Positions 44,632-55,400 of a DNA stretch of 64,000 nucleotides are shown here, in pieces. Location of the stretch: contig RPFO01000065.1 in assembly GCA_009746045.1 (NCBI GenBank), positions 6,983,143 to 7,047,142 on the forward strand. The letters run 5' to 3'. The notes below the pieces were generated by a model that was not told where the DNA came from, searched no databases, and saw nothing but the letters and a program-made list of their open reading frames with translations. Source of the DNA: Mesostigma viride. Its lineage: Eukaryota; Streptophyta; Mesostigmatophyceae; Mesostigmatales; Mesostigmataceae. The first letter of the stretch is position 1, and the number at the start of each line of letters is the position of its first letter. The position numbers and the translations under genes are program-made.

Positions 44632-44829
44632 AGCTATCTACAAGCTATCTACAAGCTATCTACAAGCTATCTACAAGCTATCTACAAAACAGTCCTATAC
44701 TACTATATATAGATCTATGGTGCCCGCGACCCTAGGGGTCTTGTCTAGTAGCATGCCGTCCACGTTTGCAAACACTAGCCTCCTTCCCCACTGCAGGAGG
44801 GGGGTTGTTGTCCTCTATGATCGACCTGG

Positions 44830-45534
44830 TGTTGCGGGCCCGACCCTTGGAACGGGCGCAACAATGAAATAAATAGGGTACTTTGGCTTCATGTTGTCAT
44901 CGTCCGCAGGACTTTGGGACTCATTTTGGGACTTAATATGGGAATTGTCCCTTGGTCAGGACTTTCGTATGGAATTATGATAGTTTTGTGTGATTCGGAC
45001 TAGTTATTTTGGGCCTAGGTTGATGTATGAGATATTCTACTAGGGACCGGTGCAGTCGCGCCGCGCTGCGTACTTTATAGCTGGTTGAGACCTTCTTTGA
45101 CTCATGCGTGGATCCTGTAGGCGAGGGTCGATGTCGACCCGAGGATCTAGCTTGTGGAATGTTTCGGAATTCTCTGGCAGGTCGGCGCCATGTCGGCGCC
45201 ACTTTGCCAGCTAAGTTGCTGGCTAGCCTAGATGAAATTGGTCCGAGGACGATAGTCTTGTCCTCTTGGTTCGATGAATGTAAAGTGCGATGAAGCCTAC
45301 ACATTGAACCTGGGGCACTTGTCCATTTGTATTTGGTCTTGTTATAGCCATTAAAAGTGTGTATTGAATAAGTATAGCTTGGCATCAAGTCGCGGTGCCA
45401 GATATCTCACGACCCCAGTCGTGAAGCGCAATCTGAATTAGGCCATGCACCTTGTTGATTCTTCCTAATACCGGCATAATAGTTGATCTTTCGCGACCTA
45501 GCTCAGGTTAGAGTGTAAATCTGGGCACGTTACA
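44830..45534 (+). repeat. Solo LTR
   Basis: TGTTGCGGGC ... GGCACGTTACA, 705 bp, flanked by a perfect 5-bp duplication CCTGG (44825-44829 and 45535-45539). A complete duplication around one LTR shows loss of the body by LTR-LTR recombination. It starts with a TGTTGCG...CGCAACA inverted repeat. Confidence 0.9.
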
Positions 45535-45644
45535 CCTGGGCCCACTTGGCCTTGTGCAGGTAACACATATATCCACGCCTACTAAGTCGATCTATCCCGG
45601 AAAGTTCACGGCCGCGCCGCGTGAGGCACGCCATGTGAGAACAA

Positions 45645-46587
45645 TCAGCCCCAAAACGGAGGCCCTGGCCCTCAGCATGGCCTTGGGCCCCCACCCACAC
45701 TCCGCCTCTTAGACCACACCGAGGTCAACTACCCTCCTTCAGGCCACTTCAAGCTGCTCGGCAGTTGGCTTCCCGACTGCGAGGACAACATGACGACACG
45801 GATCGGCATGGCGTGGGCGCACCTCCATGAGCACCGCCGCTGCATCAGTGGAGCAACCCCGCCCTACCCCGGATCGTCAAGCGTGACCTCTTCAAGGTCG
45901 TCATTCTGATCGACGATCCTGACCTACGGCGCCGAGACCTGGACACTGACGCAGGAGCTGGAGCAACGACTCGACGGCAACGTCACCAAGATGCTGCGCA
46001 GGGCCCTTAACATCCCCTTTGGTTTTCACATTAGTAATGAGGATATGTTCGCTGATTTGCCCTATGTTTCCCACATTATTAGGCACAGGCGCCTGGGCCT
46101 AGCCTGGGACCTGGCCCGCACAGATCAGGTAGATACATCAGATAGACTAGCTGGCACCAAGCCCGCCCAGCCTGGGCGATATGTCCTCACCTGCGCACAT
46201 GTGGCGTGCCCCAGGCCGCGCGCGCGGCAGGGCCGCCACCCGTGGACTTTTCGTGATAGACTTGGCATGGACATGTGCTACACTAGACGTGACGGGCTCA
46301 CACCCGGGCAGCCCGTCCTGGTTTGTCTGTAATATGGAGGCAGATGGTGCGCAAGGATAGATGGCAAGTAGTGATGAAGGAGACCACCCCCAAGTCTGTG
46401 GGGGCTCCGCGTGTGACCGCGTATGGCATTCATAGCGATTCGGGCCGCGGTGCCCACACCCCTGTAAATGTAAATAGGATCGACCTAGATAGCTTACACC
46501 ATCCATTCCATCCCATGTTCCCCTCCCACTGAGGACTTTTATGCTCACGTGACGCAGTCACGTGTCTATTAATTAATTAATTAATTA
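45645..46587 (+). mobile_element. LINE, 5'-truncated, with 12-bp target duplication
   Basis: ORF2 C-terminal part: SPKTEALALSMALGPHPHSA, GHFKLLGSWLPD, LTYGAETWTLTQELEQRL, MLRRALNIPFGFHISNED, RRLGLAWDLARTDQVDT, then IWRQMVRKDRWQVVMKETTP. The 3' end is CACGTGTCTA and (TTAA)n. Flanked by ATGTGAGAACAA at 45633-45644 and 46588-46599. It lies in the opposite direction to the LINE it entered. Confidence 0.92.
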
Positions 46588-46599
46588 ATGTGAGAACAA

Positions 46600-48880
46600 A
46601 ACGCCCAGCTAATGCATGGGCGGGCTCGGTGCCTGCGCTGCAACTGCTATCCATATAGTGTCTACCTGATCTGTGCGGGCGAGGTGCCGGCGGTTAGGCC
46701 CAGGCACCTGTGCCTAATAATATATGGGAACCGTATGGTAAATCAGCACACAAATCCTCATGCATGGCGAACTGTGTGCAGCTAGGCTGAATGGAATATC
46801 AGTAAGCGCACTACGTAGCATCTTGGTGACCCGGCGCCGTCGAGTTGCTGCTCCACAGCTCCTGCGTCAGTGTCCACGTCTCGGCTCCATAGGTCAGGAT
46901 CATCAAGATGACGACCTTGAAAACTGTCGCGTTTGACAGTCCGGGGGGCACTACAGGGCGGGGTTGCTCCATCAGCGACGTTGCTCGAGTGCCACTCGAG
47001 CTGAGCTGTGCCCAGGCCGTACCCATCCGGGTCGTCCTGTCAGATGTCGCAGTCGCCGGCATGTCAGGGAGCCAGCTGCCTAGCAGCTTGAAGCGACCGG
47101 AAGCGGGGAAGGGAACTTCAGGGTCGGTCATCTATAAGAGGCGGAGCTCGGGGGGGGGGAGCGGCCAGGCCGACTCAGGGCCATGGCGCCTCCGGCTTGC
47201 ATGGGGCTGATTTCAAGACCAACACGGCCCGGGCCTCGAGAGCCAGGCAGTCCAACCAAAGTTGGGCAGACGCTGGCTGCTCAAGGAGATTCAGATGTCG
47301 TCGGCATATTGAAACATAAGCTCAGCGAGTAAACCCTGCTTGTTGTTAGTCGGCCTCCCATGGGCCCTGGGCTCATTCTGAACCTCGAGGCCAGGGGCAC
47401 GGTCAGCAATGCTATAGCAAAGCGGGCACGTGCCTGGCGCACAGCATCAGTAATCGACACTACAATTAATTAATTAATTAATTAATTAATTAATCAATTA
47501 ATAAAACACGTGCTCCCGCTGGGGAGTCACGGACTCACCGAAGTGCTTTTAATCCCTGTGTGTGCACAACAGGAGAAAGGCCAGAGACCCCCAGTCTCCT
47601 TCATGCCAAAGGCATGCCACAGCTGCATTCGGGCGCGCTAGCTGAAAGGACATGCTACCGATCCGGCAAACTGTGGGTGCAATAAGACCCATGTGAGCGT
47701 GGCATAACAAGTAGCGTGGGCAAGTAATCTGAACATAGCCAGGGCGTAGCATGGCTGTACTAGGATTAGGCTAAGGCTATGGCTGGTTGTGTATACCGTG
47801 CGTTGGCGGCACGTGACTAGGTATGTTGGCACAGCTAGGCAAACATTCTAAGCATGGCTGCCTTAGCGGTAGTGACTCCGATGGATACAAGCTAGGGCTA
47901 TTGCTACCAGCCCGCTGGGGGCGTCCACATCTTGTGGTTGCTCATCAGGTCCCCGCCCCTCCAGTACACCTTGGGCTTCTGGGGGTCCTGCTTATGGCGG
48001 AGATATTCCGGCCACAGGTCGCGTCGCTGCTGTTGCTGAGCGGGGGTCAGGTCGTCATCCAGAGTCTAGGTGAGGTCGTGCAACCTCTTGCGACGAAAGA
48101 GGAACCGCTGCTTTTCCTCAGGGGAGGGGAAGGTGAGCAGGACTGGTGGGGGCCGGAGCCGCCTTGTCCCGTGAGTGGGGAAGGCGGTGGCACCCACGCA
48201 TGCAGTTCTACCTCACCTACCAGGCCCATGAGGGTAAGAAGCTGGTTCTTGAGCTCGACACTACAATAATGAACAGGTACGGTGACAGGACGCAGCTATA
48301 TATAGCCCTGCCATGCCTGTTATAGTGGGGGGGATGACGCCGGTCTGCAGTGGACATGTGGCGTGGTATTGCCGTGTCGAGTGCGCGCCGAGGTGGTCGA
48401 TCGACCCCTCATACATACATACAGAGAACGGATGACAGCAATCAGGGGGGTGCATGGGGCCGGACGCCAGCGCGGGCGAGAACGGCCCAAAGAGCGTGAC
48501 TCAGTCCTGCATGAGCAGAGAACAGAGTCAAATCAGCCTAGCTTGATAAAGTCCACGAAGATATGGCGGGAAACTCACCATGCCGGCTGCAGGAGTGCGA
48601 TCTCAATCGATCCTCCATGAGGCGGCGCGCGACGAAGATGGCCATGACAGTGTTGCGGCCAGGCCGGACTGACCCCAGTTGGCTTTCCCCCAGGTGACGG
48701 TCGAGAGCAGAACAAAGGCGGTTTCATCGAGGATAATGCACAATGATGAACAACTAGCTTGAGCGCGGCGCTTTGGAATTGCAGACTCCCGATCGGTATA
48801 GTTGGCGCGGGGTGCATGGTCAGGAGAGCCTTTAATTGTTTTTGTATAGCATCACCCGGAAGCTGTGTTGCCATTCAGGG
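46600..48880 (-). pseudogene. LINE ORF2 reverse transcriptase
   Basis: Blocks on the minus strand: WQHSFRVMLYKN (48870), GSVRPGRNTVMAIFVARRLM (about 48660), FVDFIKL...FDSV (motif A, about 48550), LIAVIRSLYEGS and PLQTGVIPP (48440-48330). Then, beyond the inserted element, LMFQYADDI (motif C, near 47305) and FKLLGSWLPD, LTYGAETWTLTQEL (47100-46850). Stops and shifts throughout. Confidence 0.85.
47467..48255 (-). mobile_element. ORF1-only LINE derivative, copy 2
   Basis: A 789-bp insertion flanked by a perfect 12-bp duplication CGACACTACAAT (47455-47466 and 48256-48267). On the minus strand: C-terminal ORF1 sequence (PPPVLLTFPSPEEKQRFLF, TLDDDLTPAQQQRRDLWPEY, PKVYWRGGDLMSNHKMW; 48170-47925), about 390 bp of UTR, the hairpin GACTCCCCAGCGGGAG and an (ATTA)n tail. 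It carries no RT sequence, so it was mobilised in trans. Confidence 0.9.
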
Positions 48881-49899
48881 ATAGGCAGGGCATCAGCCAG
48901 CAGAAGCCGGTTGAAGATGTCGAGCAGAAACAGTACTGCGTGAGCGCCGCCAGTCTAACCACCAGTGCGGGGAGCTGGTCTGACGGGACCAACAGCACTC
49001 GTAGAAGTGGAGCTGGTGGGCGGCGGTGCGTACTGCCGTCGATCTCTGTTGTGAACGGTGGAACATGCAGTAGCTCCTCAGGGTCGGGCGCCAGGGTCTC
49101 CGTATAAGAGGAGGGTGCGTGTACATAGTCCGACTCGGCGGTTGGGGGCGTAGGCAGGGCCGGGACACCCGCGACGCCGGCGCTAGCTATAGCTCAGGAC
49201 GGGCGGCCCGGTGCCAACGGGTGGCCCGGAGCGGCGGGGGGAGCTGGGCTGGGGCACCAAGCAGCCGAGACTGGGAGCTAGGCCGGGACTGAGTACCAAT
49301 TAGGTCCAGCTGCCGGTTGCGGCGAACCGGAGAGCGTCCGGGACGCTCGCTGTGCGCCACCGGTGGGCATGACGCAGGCGAACCCAAGCATACTTGCCGT
49401 GCTGGTCGTCAACTTAGGTTGGCAAAGTACTCGCGGACGTGGAGGTCCTCACGTTCGGTGGTTGCACCTGCCGGATGGCCGAGCTAGTGGTATTCCGCCT
49501 TGAGCTAGGTAGGCGAATAGTGGGCGCCCCGCGGGGTCGCGGTTGTCGCGCAGCTGGCTTGCCTGGCCTGGACTGACGGCATGGGGAGCTGATGCAGGCT
49601 GCACGTCCGCTGCTGTCCTGTGAACCGAGGCGGTTGCCGGGGGGGCAGTAGGGTCCCGGCCGCGGGCAGGTTGCTAGCGAGGTGCCGGAGGGCGGCGGCC
49701 GGGCCGGCGGCGGTCAGCTGGGTGCGCAGCCCAGGAGGTCCAGCTGGCGTCGAAGAGCGCTAATTCCACGGCACGCTTATGCCAGGGCGAGCTTGTTGGG
49801 GAAGCCGGCCTCCAAGGCTAGTTTGTCAACCAGATTTCCCAAGCAACTGCATGTAGTTTCCGCAAATCACTGAGGTGGGGCCACGTTTCTACGGAAGTG
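48881..49899 (-). other. LINE ORF2 interior, unrecognised part
   Basis: Lies between endonuclease and RT of the LINE and is GC-rich with short broken frames. No motif recognised. Confidence 0.4.
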
Positions 49900-50815
49900 C
49901 AAGGGGAAGCGCAGGCGGATGTGGGCGGTTACAAATTAAGGTGGTGATCTGAACGCACCATGCAGGGGCCGGGTCTCGTGTGAGCGGGCAGCTAGTACAG
50001 ATCCTTGGTGGCGCTTGCAAGCGTACTACAACATAGTCAAGGCAGCGTTGCCCACTGCCCGTTGGCGAGATGTGCGTGACCAAATCAGCATGACCATGTG
50101 GGAAGCGAGTATTGGCAGCCACCAAATCCGACATGACGAAAGCAGATTGGCAATAAGGCGAGTGGTGCCATCGGGATCCGTACCAGCTGCGGCGTGCTGA
50201 CATCCGCCGGTACCAGCCCGTGGAAGCGTGGCGTAAATGCTTGCATGGCATCCAGGAGCAGCGCCAGGTAGTTGCGACCAGGGGTGGAGTTCGCAACTGG
50301 ATTCTCCAGCTCCTGATCAAAGAAGGCGCGACGATCTGGTTCAGGATGGCCGGAATGTGGTGCGTAACCGATGCCCACTGTCAGGGCGAAATGAAAAATG
50401 GAATGTCGAGTGACCTTCCTCGGAATGAAAAGTCGCGACGAGGAGGCGAGCGTTGACCGGCAGCTTGGGCTTGCCCATGTGGCGCACGGCAAGCGGCGGG
50501 GAGCAGAGGAGGCCGATCGCCCGCCGCCGCCGTTGCCAGCGCTGTCCCCTCCACCATGATAAAACCGCCAGCCGTCAATGTCGTCGGCAGCAAGGCCGGT
50601 CGCTCCGCGGACCGAAGCTGTGCGCTGGTGTTCTAATTGGAATTTTGAATCGACTTTCTGGATAGCCGGTGATGTTGTTGTCAATGCAGAAACCAATAAA
50701 GTTGGAGACGCGGTGGCACTGACAATCATCACGGAGGAGGCAGTGACAACGGTCAGCATCTGGCTGTAGCGTGCGAGCATTGAAGGTGGCGAGGACTAGG
50801 GGTGCGCGTTCAGTG
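49900..50815 (-). pseudogene. LINE AP-type endonuclease
   Basis: Nicks the target to prime reverse transcription. The start APLVLATFNARTL (about 50795) and the later block DLVAANTRFPHGHADLVTHI ... CLDYVVVR (50110-50015) match the first strand and the late NxxF/SxIDYxxx region of exonuclease III-like LINE endonucleases. It is spread over several frames. Confidence 0.8.
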
Positions 50816-51449
50816 ACCAAAGAACGGGGGGGGGTGAGCGGGGGTGGCCGGGGCGGGGGTGGAGTGCTCAGGGTACGTGGTGATGGGCCGGGGTGGATAC
50901 GATGGTGAGGGGGGGATGGTGGGGGAAGGAGGACATACACTTTCAATCACCATTTCGATTCTTCCTGGCAACGCGTCGAGGCAACACCGACGGTTGGCTT
51001 GCGGGGTGGCTGAGGTAGAATGAATCTGCGTCTGCACGCATTAGAAATGCGTGCAGTCTGAGGAGGTTTCGGAGGCGGCCGCGCGAAGCGGGGCGAACCT
51101 GGCACACTGCCGACCCGTTGCTCTCTCTCCGACAGCCCGAGGGCTGCGAAGGCAAAGGAGCGGGAAGGGGAGTTTGGCAGATCCCACTCATGCTAGAGCC
51201 ACGAAGCCGCGAGCGTCGTCATTACTACTAGTGTTGAGAAGGGTTCGCAGCGTAGGCTCCTCGGGTGCGGCAAAGCAGACGAATTTATAGCGGGACAACC
51301 AGGCCCGGCAGCCATACCTGAGCGGAAGTGGCCCCGGCGGATCCCCACGCGTGCAGGGGAGCGGGCCGGTGGCCGTCGATGCGGGTGGCGATGGGCGGGT
51401 GACGGCGGGGGCCGAGCAGGGGGCTGGGGCGCCGGCATGGCGGTATCCA

Positions 51450-52010
51450 TGGGGGTCGCCGTCGTTGGAGGAAGGTCCTGGCCGTAAATGCGGACGATGA
51501 ATACGCCATTACAGAGGCAGGCATATAGACGCTGCACCGTAGGTGCGGTTCGGCTTGCTTGGCAGCCCGAGCCTGGTGGACCTCCGGGAGGTTCAGGGCG
51601 GCAGCCCGGCCCGCGAGCTGCTCCGGGGTATAGTAATCATCCATGCTCAAGTCATCGATCCAGCTGCATGCAGATGCTGGTGGGCATTCAGCACCAGCAG
51701 TTTGTCCTCTTTGCGGCGGAATTACACCAGGACGGGGGCGATGGGGCTGCCGATCCGACGTGCCTGGCGGATGACGACGTCTTGGGCCATGCCGACCTTC
51801 CCCAGGAAGGGCTCGCTCTGGAGGTAGGTGCCCATGCAGGCGTGCACGTTCGAGGGGACGCCCCGTACCACAGTACTGCATGAGCGAATGGGTTCGTGCA
51901 TGCATAGCATCCAGTGTGCTGGCCTTGACTGCTGTTTTGATTTCGTTGATGAGCTCCGTAGGGTTCTGAAGCGTGGCAGCATAGGTGGCCTTGGCAGGGG
52001 TTATGGAGGC
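51450..52010 (-). pseudogene. LINE ORF1 (L1 ORF1-like)
   Basis: Blocks: TELINEIKTAVKASTLDAMH, then in other frames LQSEPFLGKVGMAQDVVIRQ, ARRIGSPIAPVLV, FRRKEDKLLVLNAHQ and IDDLSMDDYYTPEQLAGRAA. These resemble the RNA-binding and C-terminal domains of L1 ORF1. The position upstream of the endonuclease is as expected. Confidence 0.65.
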
Positions 52011-52482
52011 GGCATAAGTTACGTTGTATGAAATTACAAAGTGGCAGAAATGTCCCAAGTCAATTCTATTCATTGGTCCTAACGAAAACAACCAGAGCAA
52101 AGCAATACGTTTGCGTTTCTCATCACAAACTGAGCAGCTCCTAGCTCCACGATACTGGCCAATGGGCCTTGACATTGAAACACGTGTCTGAATGCAAATC
52201 GGTGGATTTGAGGACAAACTCATAACTGACGCTAAGATTTTAGCCACTGCTGGCATGCCATCCCCATGCAGTCGCGCCTATCACCTGGCAGGTGTACTTC
52301 CTGCAACGGGTTTCAAGCCCCATCGACTCTTAGTATCTGCCACTACCCCCCCACATGCTCATGAATTTCAATGTGCGCCTCCTTTGGGAGATGATCTCCG
52401 CCCCCCACCCCCCCGGTGAACCTGCAATATTGTATAACGAGAACGCCAGGAAGATCCCAATAGTGAGGCTGATGCATCCCTA

Positions 52483-55400
52483 CTATGGCCCCGTGGAGGG
52501 GCTATAAATAGACGTCTCATGGCTCGAGGATAGGTGCCGGAAGAGCCGCCGGATGTCGGGGTGCAGATTCCTAGTGGCCTCCGCCAGCAACGCTAGCGTC
52601 TCCTTGCGCATCTTGCCGTCGCTGCTGCTCTCCAGGCCGACCGCGAGGTGCCTGCGGGCAAACATCAAAACCAAGTGCCAGAGGTCTTGTTAGCGTCGAA
52701 TGTCGTTGGGATTGTGCCAGAGACATTGCTTAGTGCAAAAGGTGTACTTGAACAGTGCTGGTGTACTTGAGTCCAAATGGCTTTGAGTCCAAATGGCTTT
52801 ATTTAGTGGGAAAGGTGGTGCTCAGTGCCAAAGATCGTTTTTGAGTCCCCGTAAACAGGAGTTTGTTCAGGTATTCAACAGAGGGTGCTCCTCTTTCACA
52901 CGACCTATTGTGAGGGGGGCTATGATCTCCGGCTTGGGGTTCTTACTGCCAACACAGAATAGACTCGTTATCATTTGACATTGCTGCCCTCTCTTAGTGC
53001 AAACCTTTTGTGATGCTACTTTTAACCGAAGTGCTTCCCCCTCACGTTGCTCCGTTGGCGCCGTGCTACCAAATAAATAGCTCTTCTTTTGTACTATGCT
53101 TGGAAAGACTCTGTCCATGGCCACCATGGGGCATGCATAGAACGAATGAAACCTGGACTAGAGATGGACCTCTCAGCAACGAAAACAATCCTAGTCCTCT
53201 ACAAAAACAAATGGAGGCTGCATGCATTGCACGGCTCATTGCCCATGACAATCAAAGTGCGTGCAGGATTATGCATCGACAAAAGAATGAGCAGCCTTAC
53301 AGATTGACTAACAAGCATACCTTGAAGTTTTGGACAAGACAAATGAATAAACCAGAAAGTTCGAGGGGAGGAAGCATGCATCAAATAATTAATCACAAGG
53401 GGAAGAATTCTGCAAATATTCAAAGTGCGGGGCAGATGACAGATAGAAGGGGACAGCGCCTACATCAAATCGGGAATGAACTTTGAAAGTTCAGGGCAGA
53501 CTCTAATAACAGGGGGCGGGAGCCTACATGAGATCGGCGATGTCCTCTGCTTCCGAGGGCGAGCACTCAGGCGCCTTGATCTTGTGGACGCCAAAAACGT
53601 CCTCGATGCAGCCGCATAGCAGGCGGAGCGTCTGGCAGAATCAGCACGCACACACACACACACAAACACAAACACACACACACACAGGCATGGTCACAAA
53701 ACGTCCTCTATGCAACCGCACAGAAGGCGGAGCGTCTTGCAGAAGAAGCACACACACAAACACGTGCAGAAAGACAGCTGAAAAAGCACTCGCAATCGTC
53801 AAGGAACATCAAAGAAGAGTCGCACATGGAAAAAAATACACATGTGGGAAAGGACAGGGGGGCACGCTTTACTATCTGTTTCTTTCGGGGTGGAAGAAAA
53901 GAAACATAGTGCGCATGCCCGCTAACGAACAGCGGCTGGCAAGCATGGTCACAATTGATATGCCCCATTCATGCTCAGTCTAAAAAAAAAAGAAAAAAGA
54001 AAAAAAAGGCTTCGCTTCAAATAGCTTACAGCAGAAGATAAGAAGAAGGTTCTTATCTTTGTCTATTGTATCTCTTGGCTGATTATGCCTGCTACGCTTC
54101 CAGTAGAAAACAGGTGGCAGTAGAACTGATCTCCTTATTGTGTCGCCCTTTTATGGGGGCAGTCTCTGCTTTGCCGGCAAAACCGCACTGCTCTACAACG
54201 GTACAACAACTGAGATTTTAGCCCTCCACCCCCCCTCTAACTGCTAGGATTATTGACTTGGCCACTCTTACTGCCCTAACACTCCTACTCCTGCCCCCCT
54301 CTCCCCCCCCCCCCCCCCTCCGCGGCCCACGATTGCGTACGCCACACAACAGCACATCCTCGTGGTAATCCTAGTGCTTCACTCACTCTACAGCTTCCCA
54401 ACCTCCTCGTACGTAACAGGGTCTCACCGCAGCCGCTGCACCTCTATCTCGACATGTTAAAATACCCCCCAACAACCCCCACTTCCTCCCCCTCCCCTAC
54501 TTCCTTGCACACCGCATGGTCGTGCACCAGCCGCTGCATTCCTAATGACGTGGAAGCTGCTTGTGTATTCCTATGTATTCCTAATGACTTTATCGTAATG
54601 AGTTTCGTCCCAACGATGCTAGTCGTGATGACGTGATAGCCGCGATGCGCTATTATCATGATGGTGTTATCTGTGATGGCGTTTTGATCATTCCCCGCCA
54701 CCCCACCCCATGACCATGCACACGTTGACCATAACAACGTGATCGTCCTCTCACGACTTAAATGTTTCTTATTCATAATCCGTCATAATGCTTCCCGAGC
54801 TTCCTGAGCTTCCCGAGCTTCTCGTACAGTACGTGGTTGCGGCCCAGCCAACACTTGTGTATTCCTAAAGATGTCACTATATCTCGCCACCCCCCCCCCG
54901 ACCCCCCCGAACCCCACCCCCAAACCCCCACCCACCCACCCACCCACCCACCCACCCACCCACCCACCCACCCACCCACCCACCCACCCACCCACCCACC
55001 CACCCACCCACCCACCCACCCACCCACCCGCCCGCCCACCCACCCACCCACCCACCCACCCACCCACCCACCCACCCACCCACCCACCCACCCACCCACC
55101 CACCCACCTGCCCACCCACCTTCTCGTACACGACGTGGTCGCGGCCCAGCCGGTGCAAAAACGGGCCCACGAGCTTGAGCGCAAAGCAGAGGTGGCCGCC
55201 GTGCCGGAGCGGGCGCCACTTGGCGACCAGCGCGAGGATCCCCTCGACCCACTCCCATGTGACGTGGTGGAAGAACGAGTGGAGCAACGAGAGCACGACG
55301 CACGGCGCACTGAGGACGCCGCTGTCTGCCGCGCTGCTGGCGTCCATCGTGACGTAGCGCAGGAACCACTCGGGGCCCTGATCCGCCGCCCCCAAGCCCC

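Larger units (their letters stand above)
44632..52256 (-). mobile_element. L1-type LINE, near full length, with three insertions
   Basis: In transcription order: ORF1 about 52010-51450, endonuclease 50815-49900, RT 48880-48268 and 47454-46600, C terminus 46600-45535 and 44829-44700, and an 11-bp tandem tail (TGTAGATAGCT, five copies, 44690-44632). It is interrupted by an ORF1-only element (47467-48255), a plus-strand LINE (45645-46587) and a solo LTR (44830-45534). Many stops and frame changes; inactive. Confidence 0.82.
53632..55119 (-). other. MED23 intron with repeat expansion at its donor
   Basis: The donor is GAGAAG|GTGGGTGGG at 55120/55119. It runs straight into a (GTGG)n tract. The acceptor TTCTGCCAG is at 53632. 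Contains copies of neighbouring exon ends at 54817-54850 and 53701-53745, (CA)n at 53645-53690 and a C run at 54303. Confidence 0.8.
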
